From positions 743,317-807,316 of the forward strand of contig VZRN01006621.1 of NCBI GenBank assembly GCA_013397935.1: a stretch of DNA of 64,000 nt. Direction: 5' to 3'. The notes beneath the pieces were generated by a model. The model did not search any database and was not told the DNA's origin. It saw nothing but the letters and a program-made list of their open reading frames with translations. Positions 12,393-25,500 of this stretch are shown one piece after another (position 1 is the first letter of the stretch; each line of letters opens with the position of its first letter). Source of the DNA: Dasyornis broadbenti (Eukaryota; Chordata; Aves; Passeriformes; Dasyornithidae). Position numbers and translations under genes: made by a program.

Positions 12393-12556
12393 ATCTTTGG
12401 GTTTTTTTCTTTGCTTGTGCTTTAGTAAACTGCCTTATCTGAAACTGAGACTTTTTTTTTTTTCATTTAATTTTCTCTCCCCCATCCAGCTGAGAAGGGG
12501 GAGTGATTGTGCTGCTTGGTTGGCACCTGGCCTCCAGCTAAGGTCAACCTACCACA

Positions 12557-13844
12557 AGTGTGCAGTCAGTTACTCAAGCCTAGTATTGCAGTAAAAGAGT
12601 TAGATTTTATGCTCTTCCATTACTAAATACATGCTTCTAGAATTTATCTGTCCATGTAGATTAGCTAAAAGCATTGGAGGTCAAAGTAATTTCACAGAGA
12701 TTACATCTTCCAAGATTTGGTTTCACCGAGTTCAATGGGAATAAGTGTTGTTAGCTTCTTGTATTAATAGTGTCATATGATAGTTTACTTCATAAATCAG
12801 TATTCGTCTTCTACATATTTTTTGCAGAAGCATGCTTACCGTAAAAGCTTTGCGCTTTTTTTTTTTTTTTAAATGAAAGCGCATTTGCATCTTTGGGAAA
12901 TAGTAATTATGCAAATATTTTTTTCATAAGTTTTAATGATAAAATTTTAAAATTCCCATTCCATATCATTTGGCATAGCAATTATCTAAAAATTATTTTT
13001 CTGCTGGAATTTTCTTCTACTGTAGAGCAAATTATTTAAATGGAAGCTTTCCATTCCCAACTCTCAGTAGTTATTTCTGACAACATTTTGAATTTTGAAA
13101 CAATAGTGTACTTCATATCTTTTGACCCCTAAAGGATTGCTATTTCTATTGTTTTGTAATTTTCTAGATATTATGTTACTGTAACTATACTCATCATATC
13201 TATAATCCAGTTAAAACAGTGTCTAACTCATACAAAAATTAATAATTGCAGCCTCTTCACCTTCATGACGTAAATATGCAATTAATGTGAGGGACAACTC
13301 TTTTATTCCCTATTTTGTCTAGATTACTAACACATTCCTGTTGGAGTTCTGGCTCCTGGTTATGTATTCTTCTAGTGTATCAGGTCTCACAACGTGGAAG
13401 GGTAAATTTGGTCTCATCCAGTTGCTGTATATATTTTCTTTTGTAGTCTTTTGATATGTAATCAGCTGAAATGGAACTTTGCTACCTCAGCCAATCTAAA
13501 TCCCTTGTCTGTAATTTATCATGAGTCATGCAATGTTAGAATTCACACAAAAGCTACAAAGCAGTTATCTGCTCTTCATTTCTTCTGTAAAACAGCTTCA
13601 GAGCTTCTTGTTTGAATTGCCATCCTCTTCTTTGCTGTTCATCAGAGGATCACATACTTTTTTCTAGAAGTGTTCTACCTCAGTCCAGAGTGCGCTTCTT
13701 GGAAGTGCAGGGTAACAACACGAATCAACAAACACAAGCTGCAGAAAGGGAAATTCCCATTAGATGTATAGAGATTCTTCCCATGAAGGTAATCAAATGC
13801 TTTGAATAGGTTGTTAGGAAAGACTGGACTGTCTGTCAATGGAG
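12557..13844. other. AT-rich DNA with paired POU octamer motifs, no gene seen
   Basis: No gene. Two octamer sequences face each other: ATTTGCAT at 12883-12890 and ATGCAAAT at 12909-12916. The first abuts an inverted repeat in which TGCGCTTT and AAAGCGCA flank a poly-T run (about 12851-12882). The octamer is the known POU-factor binding sequence, but in AT-rich DNA it also occurs by chance, so function is only a possibility. Confidence 0.4.
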
Positions 13845-13944
13845 ATGGACCTCAGTGAACAAGGCCATGGACAACCAACCCAGGAATTACATTAGATGGC
13901 TTCCAGTGGTCCTCTCCAATTTAAATTATTCTGTAATTCTGTTG
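13845..13944 (+). mobile_element. CR1 LINE 3' terminal fragment, plus strand
   Basis: The text 'ggcttccagtggtcctctccaatttaaattattctgtaattctgt' corresponds to the last bases of a CR1 3' untranslated region, ending in degenerate copies of the ATTCTRTG octamer near 13927-13942. The upstream boundary is uncertain because the copy is very diverged. Confidence 0.6.
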
Positions 13945-15297
13945 AATGTTAAAAGAAATTGCTTATACCCAAATTTGATATAGGGACATCATATTTATTT
14001 CCCTTGTTTTGGACTCAATCCTGCATCATTTAAGCAGACTTTTTCTCCTTGACCAAGAATATAATGAAAACATTTCTTGACATAAACACCTGGAATTAAT
14101 CAGTGTAGATACAGAGTAGTCAAAACTTCCACTGAGAATGAGACCCATGAATGACCAATAATTCTGAAAAAAATCTATACTTTTTGAATTTGGAATTCAA
14201 TCTTTATGGCATTCAGACAAAGTACTTTCAACTAGGTGCAGCAAGACCATATCTGTGAAGTGTGAACAACAATCCCATCTTGCTTAATGGCTGTGTTGTG
14301 AATTTTAAAGCCCTTAAATTATTGTCTAGATAGAAAAATAAGCAGTAATACAGAAAAGCCCAGCAGGAAATTTTTAATTCTATTCTTCGTCCTGCATTAG
14401 TATGGAAAATAGTAAGATCTGGTTGTGCATATTGAATCATGTAAACACAAAGAAATATTGAAGATCTGTTCCTTCCCTAAGTAGTTTTTATCCTGGAGAT
14501 GAAATCAAGTAGAAGGCAAGAGAGGACAAAACATTATATGAAATACTTTTCTACCTAGTATGCAAAATCTAAATCTGAATTCTTCCTTAAGTGTTCTTAA
14601 ACATAATGTGAGCATAGAAGTTTTCCAGTGCAAAAGGTATTTCTAAAAGATTAAATGAAGATGCTATTACATAATAGTATGTGGTTTCTTTGGGCTGGCC
14701 AGATTGGGATTGCCATTATTTTGTTTTAAAAAGTGGGGATAAAACATTTGTTTTATACACTTTTCCAGATGTTTAAAGAACTTATTGTATTTTTAACAGA
14801 ATGGAGTGAAATGGGGGTTCCAGGAAGCAGACAATCAAGGGCCTTATAGGCAGCTGTAGGCATGGACAAAGTCACTATGATTTACTTCTATCCTGCTATT
14901 GAGAATAAATGTGCTGGAGTGAAAATAAAATCTTTAGAAACAGAAACACAAATCAGATGAACAATTTTACAGCTTTTAAGGGAAAAACATATTTCTAATA
15001 ACAACACTAGAAAGGTAATCCCCAGGAATGATGTATGTATGAGCATGTATGACCCAATAGGTCTTTAACTTGCAGCCGTGTTAATGGGAATTTGAACCCC
15101 TGAACAATTTTATACATACTCTTCCTACTCAATTTTTTTTCTAGATTTTTTTATCAAAACGCCTTTAGGGTAACGACTTCTTTTTAATTAGTGTGCAAAA
15201 TACACAGAATAAATCTTACTGCCTTTGAGGACTCCCATACTACAAGATTAAAAAAAAAAAAAATTGTTATTGAGGCTTGTACAGTACATCTATGTAA
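13945..15297. other. AT-rich anonymous DNA, no gene seen
   Basis: Only a 70-codon minus frame near 14.2-14.4 kb without motifs, and a short A-run at about 15250. No repeat family recognised. Confidence 0.55.
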
Positions 15298-15419
15298 TGT
15301 TTTAACCACAGCCAGAAGCCAAACCCCACTCAGCCACTTGTTCACTTCCCCACCAACAAGACTGGGGGGAGAATCAGAACAGCAAAAGGTAGAAAACTTG
15401 TGGGTTGAAAAAGAGTCAG

Positions 15420-15425
15420 TTTAAT
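15420..15425 (-). terminator. Poly(A) signal (ATTAAA) of the 15.3-kb LTR
   Basis: TTTAAT on the plus strand reads ATTAAA on the minus strand, in the 'ctattaaactg' context seen in this LTR family. Confidence 0.5.
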
Positions 15426-15605
15426 AGAGAAAGTAAAAGACACACACACAAGCCAAGCAAACACAGAATTAATTCCTTGCTTCCCAAGGGCAGACAGGTG
15501 TTCAGCCATCTCCAAGAGAGCAGGGCCCCAAAATGTGTAACAGTGACTTGGGAAGACAAACACCATCACTCCAAATGTCCCCCCTTTTTCTCCATCTTAT
15601 ACCCA

Positions 15606-15614
15606 CTTTATATA
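15606..15614 (-). promoter_or_regulatory. TATA box and adjacent CRE-like core of the 15.3-kb LTR
   Basis: TATATAAAG on the minus strand. Eight to 16 bases upstream of it (plus 15622-15628) is TGACGTC, a seven-of-eight match to the cyclic-AMP response element. Both are more intact here than in the outer copy at 12.25 kb, whose CRE is lost. Confidence 0.55.
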
Positions 15615-15881
15615 CTGAGCATGACGTCGTATGGTCTGGAATATCCCTTTGGTCAGTTTGGACCACCTGTCCTGGCTGTGTCTCCTCCCAGCCTCTCACA
15701 CTCCCAACTTCCTCGCCAGCATGGCAGTACAAAAAACAGAGCAGGCCATGACTTTGTGTAAATCCAGCAATAACAAAAACATCTCCATATTATCAAACCT
15801 GTGCTCAGCACAAATCCAAAACACAACCCCACACCAGCCACTATGAAGAAAATTAATTCTATTGCAGTTGAAACCAGCACA

Positions 15882-16964
15882 AAATGATAAGAGTAGACTG
15901 AATTATTCACAGGAAGCACACATGGTATATTCCCATATGATGAACACATAGTGTATAGACTTCCATATATTTTCACAGTATATTCACATATACTGCATTC
16001 TGAAGAAAGAAAAATATGTTCTTAAAATTTTATTTTGAATCAAAAAGAAAAATGAAAGCTCATAGAAAATCCCATGACCATTGAGATGATGTATGCTTTG
16101 TTAGGTTCAAGTAGATTTCTTCGTGAACATGAGTCATAGAGTATTTATGCCACATTGCCTTTTCTTTCTCAATTTAAATCTGTGCTTTAGCTTTCAATGA
16201 ATTACTTCATCTATCTATTCCTCCATCCCTCTAAATTTTGAAACCTGGTTTGAAACCTGGTTTCATCAATTTGGTTAATATGTTTTGGTGGATAAACCCA
16301 CTGAAAACATACATTATATTTGTTGCAGTTTCGAGGTGTATACATGTATAATTTCATGGACAAATTAAGAATGCACACTGATATTAATGGTTTATTTTGC
16401 AAAAGACAATCCTTGGAACACCTACCAGTTCAATTTTAGCATTACCTAATATGAAGTGTTTGGATCATTTTAACAGATCACACAGAGTAATGAAACAACT
16501 CTTTCTAACAGTTGGTTTCAGTTTATAATTGGTTTTATGCTTGCATGTAAATTTTTTACACAACAGATACATGATTTCTGTGATTTCAAATTCAGATTGA
16601 AAGCTCTCCACTTGTGGTGATCAAAATTTAGCTGAATGCACAGTTCTCCATCTTCTTTCTGCTGTTTGTATGTTCTTATCTAATCTTGCATGAAGTTATT
16701 CAAAGTATTTTGAACTTTATTACAAATATTCTACATAGCTTGATATATGTAGATTTGTCTTAACTGTTAATATGACCATTCAGAAGGTAAAAATTATATA
16801 TTCCTATCAGCAAAGGTACTAATGCAATTAAACAGATCTGCTTGACATTTTAAAATGTTAACTGGTGTACATTACTGTCCAATATGATGAATTAACCTGT
16901 CAAAAAATGTAAGTAGATTTTATTTTTGTTTATTTAAGTGTAAATAGGACTGCATGAATCTTAG
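15882..16964. other. AT-rich anonymous DNA with one short tandem repeat
   Basis: No gene. A 12-base unit TTTGAAACCTGG is present twice in tandem at about 16236-16260. Nothing else supported. Confidence 0.55.
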
Positions 16965-17480
16965 GAAAGTAGAATACCAGGCTTGAAGGAGACCTCAGGG
17001 GTCATGTAGTCCAACCTTTCTTGGCAAGAGCATGATCCAGAGAAGATGGCCCAGCACCCTGTCCAGCTGAATCTTGGAAATGTTCTACATTGGGGAATAC
17101 ATCACATCCCTGGGAAGATTATTCTAATGGCTGATTATTCTCCTTGAAATTTTTTTCTTTTTTGTCTAATAAGAATCATCCCAATAGTAACTTGTACCTA
17201 TGACTCATTGTAAAAAGGGAGTCTCCACCTCTTTTGTAGCCACCTTTTAAACACTGGAACATGGCAATGAAGTTTTCCCTAAACCTTCTTTTTTCCAGGT
17301 ACTCTCAGCCTTTCCTCATATAGCAGGCTTGCCAGTTCTTTGATCATCTCCATTGCTTTTCTCTGGACCCTCTCCAGCCTGCCCACATCTCTTTTACATA
17401 GCAGGTGCCACAACTGAACACAATACCCCAGATGTAGTGTCCTGACAGGGCAACTAACAGAGTTATAGCCAAATTTATTC
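16965..17480 (-). mobile_element. CR1 LINE fragment, 3' UTR, minus strand
   Basis: The plus strand carries the reverse complement of CR1 3' untranslated sequence over about 500 bases. It includes 'ggagacctcaggggtcatgtagtccaacc' near 16988, the 'aaaaagggagtctccacctcttttgtagccaccttttaaacactggaacat' region near 17213, and 'ctctggaccctctccagcctg' near 17361 with 'gaacacaataccccagatg' near 17417. This type matches the older CR1 subfamilies. The 3' end is at the left and the copy is 5'-truncated, with no remaining coding frame. Confidence 0.9.
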
Positions 17481-19416
17481 TCACATATGCCCTTGTTCTA
17501 CGGTCATTAATAATTCAGTCTAAGTACCTACTATTTATGACAATGTCACTGGTACGTTCTCATAATTTACACATTTTACGTAAGTGTTTAAGGATGGATC
17601 ATTCCCAGAATTTTCCCACTGAATATATTTCACACTTTAATATTCTTCTTTCTCTCCATTGCAGAACCAGCTCTTGCATTATTGTCTCTTAGATGAATTT
17701 CAGTATTTGCCCCACTTTCACCTTACTATCCTTTCTTCTTTTTTAATGTTAAAATAATCTTTTGAAATCTGTTTTGTAACACCTGGGCATTTTAGTTTTC
17801 TTGTAAAAATGCTGGTTCCAAAGCCTACATTTACTGCGTCTCAATTATGCCTGTATTTCCTTCTCTGTTTCCCCAGTAATTTTTTTTTTTTTTTAAATAT
17901 AGATAAGAGCACTTTTCTTTTTCCTCGTTGTTTATTAATTTTACCAGTGGCTGCTTTTTTTCCTCTCGTCTTTGAGTTCTCACATCCTCATGCCCCTTTG
18001 CTATTGTCCTGGGTTTGTGTTTTAGTTTGGTTTTAGATTACCTTTTAAATTATCGTGTTACGTACCACTTTCTCCAAATTTGTCCAATACTGTTTCTTCC
18101 TATATGTTTTCTCTCTCATTTTTTCCTGATAAATCTGATGCCTGCCTGCTTTCTTCATTCTTTCACTATTCTTTGATATATGATCTCGTACAGTAAACAT
18201 TCCAGCTGGATTCAGCACCTTCACTATTGGTTATTGTAAGTAGGACTGACAAAAGGTTTCAAGACATGTAGAGGTGTTGATTCCAAAGGAGGCTGCCCCT
18301 ATGAGGGCTATAGCTACAGATTTTTAAAATTCTTTTAAACTATACTATTTATTGTTTCTTAGTAGGAACATGGAGAGAAATCATCCTGGGAGAAATCATA
18401 CTACTTTTGTTCTCTGACTGTGGTTTTCCCCCAAGAGTTACACGGATTGCCTATAGCTGAGGTTTTATGTGGTTGGTTTTTTTTTTTTCTTTTGTGTTTG
18501 TTATTTTTTTTAATGCAAATAGATCTTTTACCAAATTTTTAAAGAAATTCTAGTCAACATAGTATTTACAGGCATTTAATTCACAAATAAATTTACTTTA
18601 GTAATCCTGTCATGAGTGGAAGTAAACCTTTCATTCAGTAAAACGTTTTATAAATTCTTTGTAAGTCCTTTAGTACAATTATATGTTTATGCATTTTTTT
18701 CTAATTATTATATAAGACATCATCTTACAATGGAAGTTTTGTTACCTGTGAACAATATATTGCATCCTGTAAATCAGTTTCTCATTTGAAAGGCCTGAAG
18801 AAAATACTCTTTGGCCAACATTCCATACAACTAAAGAAGCAATTATTATGAAATGCAAAGATTCATAAACTTTGGTATATTATTTAAAAAATGTACCTGT
18901 GTGTCCCTATCAATAAAACCAAGCAAGGTTGAATTCCTTGTTTTGCATACAGTCCTAGACGGTATATTATGTTCTATCTTCTAACATTTCCACATTTCAT
19001 ATTTGCTTCTGACTGTCAAACTAAATGAAATTTGCTATGATGAATGTTTTAACTTCTATCTTCATAAGTCAGTTTCAAATCTCTGACCAGTTTCCTTATT
19101 GAGTCCTGGAGACTTACAGCAATTATTGCTATCATATTTTTTTCCCGGTCAGTTTGATCTGTCCTCCCAGCTTGGGCAGACTCTGCCTTTCTGGTCATTT
19201 TGTACAACAAATATCTCTGGATTGAGGCACTACATTAGATTTTTTAACTTTGTATTGTCTCTTTCATCAAAACTGCGCATTGGGCTAAACTGTATCTTTT
19301 ACAAAAAGCTTCCTGTAAAGAGCAGCTTCTAGAAACAGCTCATCTCACAAAGGCACCATGCTTTTCGGAGTTCACACACAGGATACCCACAGCAGCTTAC
19401 TGAAAATGTGACAAAA
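17481..19416. other. AT-rich anonymous DNA, no gene seen
   Basis: T-rich stretches near 17.88 and 18.48 kb and frames of 75-77 codons with no motif. No repeat recognised. Confidence 0.55.
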
Positions 19417-19500
19417 GTACTGGGTCAGACCAAAAAATCAGTTTCTCTCTACACATGACCAAGCTTCCTCCAGTCCCAAAGGCTGTGAGGGCAGGGAACA
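19417..19500 (-). mobile_element. Possible CR1 remnant
   Basis: The run 'gtactgggtcagaccaaa' is the signature of an old CR1 3' region that also appears at 39537, where the match extends much further. Here only the first tens of bases look related, so the extent and orientation are uncertain. Confidence 0.4.
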
Positions 19501-22500
19501 CAAAAAGGAGGAACTGCAAAGTTTCAGTGCAACATGGACTTGATGGCAGTGAAGAAAGCAAGGTGTAAAATGTGTTAGGAAATACATAAAATTACTCCAA
19601 ACAGATCCTAGAGTGAGGAGAAGGAAACTGTTAACAAGATAAACAAACCTTAACCTTCCAGGAAAGGACTAAGAAAGTACTGTGATTTTGTTTTACCTTC
19701 TCTCCTCCCCCCCCAGTAGTCCAGACTGAAGACATCAACCTTAGGCCCTGGCTGGAGAGCAGAACAGTGACTGTAACATCAAAAAGAGGGAGCTACTGCG
19801 AAATGTGTGCAGTTTAAACTATATTACTATTACTTTTCCTGATATTTTTAATAGAATATCGGTCTTTTCTTTAGTTTTTCCTTTTTTATAATTATATCTG
19901 GACTTCTGTAATTCACTGATCAGTTGGGATTTGAGTTATAAGAACTAAATTCTGACTTTACATAAGATATGTGGGGATGAGCTTTGTTTTCCAAATAGCA
20001 GTCCATAACAGTTTTGAGTATAACTCTTTATATTAATTATTTTCTGTTATTAAAGAACACTATCAGATCCAAGCAACTTGAACCACATGTTTTGTGAAAT
20101 TCAGTTGCAGGATACTGGCTTGGTGGGGATAATCCTCATGTTCAAGAAAAAAAGGCTGGTTCCTATTTCTCAATCTGAAGCTTTATTCCAGGTCTCTACC
20201 AGCTCTTTGTACTGTAAATTGCTCAGATTCACAATAGACCAGGATCGTTATCCACTCTTGCTTCTGGCCTTTGGTTTTCACATGGCACAGAATGTATTTA
20301 ATGAGCAGGTGTTCAATGACATTCCTGGTTGCGGTGATAGCAAGCTATAACTTCAGCCTGTCACTTCAGACCTCATTTGGCACAACACAGTGGTGTGATC
20401 TTGATTCAATTTTATTATGAAGTCTGTTGCTAAGGAATGAGAAAGGACATGAGCTAAAGCCATGTATGACAGCAAAAGGGAGAACACAGGCAGAACCGAA
20501 ACTGTTGAGATGGTGAGTTAACAGTTCAAGGATTCCAGAGAAAATGAGAATCTGTGAGACCCCAAGGAAAAATACAGTGAACCTGCAGATAGAACTTTTG
20601 GAAGAATGGGATCTGCCCATTCTGAGAAGAGGTGGAGACCACTTTTCCCTTATTTTGTGGGACTGGCTGGCCACCAGGGACACTGGATGTAACCTGATAG
20701 CAGAGTTTTGCTGCATGAAGTAAAAGATGCCGGAACAAATTAATACAGTGGTAAAGGTTCTGATTCCAAACTGTCAGATGCTGAAGCTACATCCAGCTCT
20801 TGGTAAGAGACTGGTAAACGATGAGTCTTGTTTTTTTCTCCAAACAGTTAATTCCATGAACAAAACCACAGGAATGCTGGGTTCTCTGGCATCTAGCATC
20901 ATCAGCAGATAGAACTCTTAAGAGCACTATCGAAGTCTACGGCAATGAGGATTTTGATCAGACTCTTTGTACACCAGCCTCCATACACTGACAAAATACC
21001 TTTTGCTTGTGCATATGACAGCGTGCTGTCTCACGCTGCAGGAAGGTGGTGTGTCCTGCTCCACCCATTGGTGCAGGAAGTTGACTTTTCAAATTTGACT
21101 CTACTTAGATGTCACCTAGTCAGATGTTTGCTCCCTAGAGATGTGAATCCATGCATAAATCTATACACTGGAAGAAAAGACCTAAACAGTGTATAGAAAG
21201 TATGTCCTTTCATGGAATCCCTTCCAATCACAGGGTAATTTTTCATTCATCCGTACTGGGTGGGAGCACAGTTAGAATGTGTAGCCCAAGGTGTCTGTAC
21301 TGTGAAGACTTGGCAATCATATGCTGGTAGTATTCAGAAACTCAGACTGGTCAGGGACATGTATCCTACCTTTCATCCAGACATTGCAATTTCAAGTATT
21401 CATGAGATCTAGTACTACTGTTGTCTGTCACTGCAGCAGAACATGAGGTGTCCACTTAATTTTCAACTAAAGAGCCGCTCTTTAGAATTGGTGTGTAGGC
21501 CACATCATCCGTCATCCAAATTTACCTCTTGAACAGCACAAATCAGCTATTACAGACTCCAATAAATAATACATGGACAAATGTGTTGACACCAATATCT
21601 TGAGATGAGGATATCACTGAAATCACACTCCTCGCATCAGAGTCCGTCAAGAAGCATTATGTTTTTATGACTTTAAAATCCATTTGGAATGAATAGTTGC
21701 TTTGAATACATATTGATAATGATTGATAATGAATAGGAACTGTCCACTGACAACATACATTGCTGTTCAACATCAATCTAGTAAGTATTTTGAAACATGA
21801 AAATGATCTGATTCTTTAGCTTCTTAAAACACTGACCAGACATCAATGTCTAAGTCTGTAACAGATAAATATTTCTTAAGTTCTTTATTTGTGACACCAG
21901 CAAATATTTCACCTGAATTTCAGTGATCATCATCCAAGTGCCAGGATGCTGATGTTTCCTAGGGTTAGACAGTAGGTCCTCCTGCTTAGAAAGGAACCCT
22001 TTTTAATAACAAAAAACTGTTCATCATGTTGAGCTAGCAAAGTGAATGAAAGCCATTTCTAGTAGGAATTTCTCTTGGTTTAAGCTCCTCAGCATCAAGC
22101 TCTTCTCTTCTGGAATAAAGAAATCTGGTTTTTCTGTTGTTCAGTAAACAGTATTTCAACCTTATTGTTTTTCTCATACAACATTACAGAATACTATTCT
22201 GTTTTCTTCATTAAAAGTGTCTTTTTTAAGATTAACTAGCATTCTTATTTTGGGACCCTCTTCCTTAGAAGCACTTGCATATTATTCCTGATAATCATAG
22301 TCTTTGCATTTATGGCTACTTTCTGTCACATATTTCTCTGTATACAGTATTCTTATATTTATTATTCCTGCTAGACATTTTTTGTAAGATCTAGACTTAC
22401 TGCTGATTACCTTCAAAATGTTTTGCATAACAGTATCCTTTCCTGAGTTCTATCAGACCAGGAAATTGATTTTACTTCTTCCCCCACGCCTGAATCTTAG

Positions 22501-25500
22501 TCTGCTTTTTTTAAGTTATGCTGTGACATATTAGATGCTTGTAGTTTACTATATTATTGTATGCTGCATTGAAGAGAAATTATATTCAGTTTTATTTCAG
22601 AGCCTTTGGGGGAAAATAAGCAAACATAAAAATTGCAAAATTTCAATTAGAGTTTGAAGCTTCTTGAACATTGTAAATGAATGATTTTGTTCTGTTAATC
22701 TGAAGGCCATGTTGATCATCTGCGTTTGAATTTTTAAAAAGATGTTGTATACTTAATACATGTAATAAACTGCGTTTCAGATATTTGGTCATTAGCTAGC
22801 CATTAACATTTATCCTGTTAGGATAACTTACACAGAGTTGTGTTTATTATTGTCAATGATGTATCCTGGAAGAAGTAAGTTTACAACCTCTGTCACTTCG
22901 TTGCTGATACCTTTGTGTGTACATACAGCACAATTTAATCCTTAGTGAAATAAGGGTCCTCTCAGATTTTAAGTTTTAACCTAACAGAAAAAAGCTGATA
23001 CTTGTCATCTCAGTTTTGCATAGTCAGTGTGTTCAAATTGTGATTGAGTGCCTCTTAACTAATTTATTTATTTGTTCACGTTCAGCAGTGCAGGGGATTA
23101 AGCATTGGGCTGAAGAAAGCTTGATTTAAAAAAAATTATTTTTAAACCTTGAAATTATAAACACAGCTGGGACCTACATGTATTTCAGTAATAAGATGAA
23201 AGAAAAGCAGCTAGGAAAACAGTTCAGAAATGTGTCTTGATTTTAATCATGATATTTTGTTGGTGTCAAATATTTTATGTCAGTAAATCTCATTAATCTT
23301 AATAGTGTGTTATAAAAAACATTGTTACCAGCCTGTAAGGTTTAATATGTGTTATTGGTGCAGACATGAGTGTGTATCATCATATTTGCTCTATGTACTT
23401 ATTTTCACTTTCTCGCCTACAAGTATTCAGTTCTTAATATTTGTTTGGGGATAGCTTAGTGTCCAGCACTGCCCTCAGGAGAAGTATAACAAGAACTCAG
23501 CATCACTTGAAGGGGAAGATGAAGATTGCATGCATGACCTTATTCAAGATTCCAGCCTGAATTCAGGGCAGAACATGGAATATTTCGTAAACACACCTGC
23601 GTGCTTTCCTCCTGCGTCTGACCATGGAGCCAACAAAGCTTGCTGGCTCATCTGTTGAGCAAGGCTTGACAGAATCATTCTGTGTAAGGAGCTGTGAGTT
23701 AGCAGGAGTTTATCCATGTTTTGTAAGGGCTGCTCCAGCCTGAGGATCATCTGCCTTATGTGTGTTCTGAGGACAAAGCATATTTTGAGTTATATTTTGA
23801 ATTTCATTTGTGAAAAAGCACTTGATTAAGCTAAGGTTTTTCAACCATTTTTGGCATAATTTTACAGACTGAATATTTGTTTCCGACAATATTCCTTTCT
23901 AAATTAAAATCTTAGGCTTGCCTTTTTTCCTTTCTCCCCCTGTTCACCCTCCAGCTTTGCTTATTTTGTATATGAGTATTCATTTCTAGCTGTTAACTGT
24001 GCAGGGTTACATTCCAGACCTTAAAGAACTTTTTGTCTCAAAACATTACGATTTCATCTGCAGCAGCGTCAGGAAGCCTGATTGTAAGGTTGGAATGCAA
24101 GATGGAGATACGAGAGAACTGAACGTGTTACGTGTTCCGATACAGTTTTCCATGGAATCTCCAGAAAATCTCTGCAATTCCTTGTTTCTTCCTTCCTTAT
24201 GTTTAAAATAGGGAGGTGGACCTGGAGTTGTTTTGAACATAATCATAGCTTATATACAACAGTTTGGAAGTGGTAACCACTTCCATGGAGTTAAATCTGT
24301 CTCTGGCTTGGTAACAAGGTGCAGAACCATATTATAAATTAGAAATCCTTACTCAGGTGCAGAGATATGATTCATACATTCATACAAGCTGAGCTGTTGA
24401 GTAACAGCACGTGCTACTTTAATAAATGAAGACTAAAACCAGCAAGATTAATCTAGAGTTTCATAATGTCTTTTGAAGAAAATGACTTTGGGAGTTAGAA
24501 GACATGGCAGAAAAATACAAACACTGCAAGTTTTTTATCAAGGTTATTTCAGAAGAAATTTCATCACTGATCTAGACATATTAGATTTTTCCTTTATTCC
24601 ACTAATGGTTAGAGAAATAGAATGACATTATATGTGACTAAAAATATATTGATTGAGCTTTTTTAATACAGTGTAGGGATATTGCATTTTCTGTACTATT
24701 TGATCAACAAAGTCTAGTTACATTCAAAAAGTATGAACACCCTAAACTGCATATATTCATGAAAACTTTGTGCAATTTTTCCACTGATATTAAGTAAAGG
24801 CCTACAGAATTTTAAAAAGATAATATTTTATATTTAAGCAGAGAGAGATGATTACTGAACAGAACAAAGAATTTCCAGCTGAAATTCGAATTGGATTTGG
24901 ATTTTTAATCTGCTGGGATAGTGCAAAGGAAAAAAAAAAAATATTTAGCATACTCTTTCATAAAAACAACTTTTATTTAGCTGATTTTTTTTTATTTGTA
25001 AGGACAGCACTGAAGAAAATTTTTCAGGGAACCTAGGGGAATGTGGAAAAAACTCCCCAACCTGGGTATGCAAGTCTGATGATATTACAGTCTGTTATAA
25101 TTGCTTTTAGAAATATCATTTAAAAATAAATGCAATACTTCTACGAAGGCCTTTAAAAGTTCCCATGATCTCTTCAACAACAGCAATTCTCTGTATAGAA
25201 TGTGTTCTTTACATCATAATATGTGTCTAATTCTTCTCAATGTAATGAAATGGATATGATCAAGAAACATCAAAGCTTATGCAGACTTCATTTTGAAACT
25301 CTTAAGAGTGAAACTTTGTAAGGGCTTGTATAATTATTTTTTTGATTACTTTGTTGTGTTCCTACACAACAGATAATCGCTCGCTGGTGTTATCAGCATA
25401 TGTGTTTTGGACTGTTTTATTCATGAACAATGCAGGCAGCAGCATCAGTTTTAAGTTATGTATGGTAAGTAGAGGGTGCATTTATAGAGAAAGGAGACAA

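Larger units (their letters stand above)
10894..12556 (+). mobile_element. Endogenous retrovirus LTR (outer), interrupted by a nested LTR
   Basis: The left part (10894-11109) carries U3 of a bird LTR family, recognised by the 'tgctgagcagcgctggcacag' and 'ctgggaggggacacag' type runs. The right part (12192-12556) resumes with 'ggatattccata', a TATA box at 12248, a poly(A) signal at 12387 and the conserved end 'ctctcccccatccagctgag...ggtcaacctaccaca'. Removing the insert leaves about 581 bp, nearly the same as the 584-bp sister copy at 15298-15881 on the other strand. Ends fit TG...CA. No retroviral gene adjoins it, so it looks like a solo LTR. Target duplications at the outer ends were not clear. 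Confidence 0.8.
15298..15881 (-). mobile_element. Endogenous retrovirus LTR, minus strand, sister of the outer LTR at 10.9 kb
   Basis: In minus-strand sense it begins TGTGCTGGTTT at 15881. It then has a U3 with 'tgtgttttggatttgtgctgag', a CRE-like core (TGACGTC, plus 15622-15628), a TATATAAAG box, a TTTAAT/ATTAAA poly(A) signal and an end of 'ggctgtggttaaaaca' at 15298. Length is 584 bp. The family is common in bird genomes. It shares order and motifs with the interrupted LTR at 10894-12556 but has the opposite orientation, so the two are not the paired LTRs of one provirus. Open frames at 15.2-15.98 kb on both strands are shadows of this LTR. No clear target duplication remains. Confidence 0.85.

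Noticed and set aside
10894..15881. Two same-family LTRs as the ends of one provirus
   Set aside because: They are inverted relative to each other and no retroviral coding sequence lies between them.
15405..15976. Frames of 72-118 codons on both strands
   Set aside because: Shadows of the LTR at 15298-15881.
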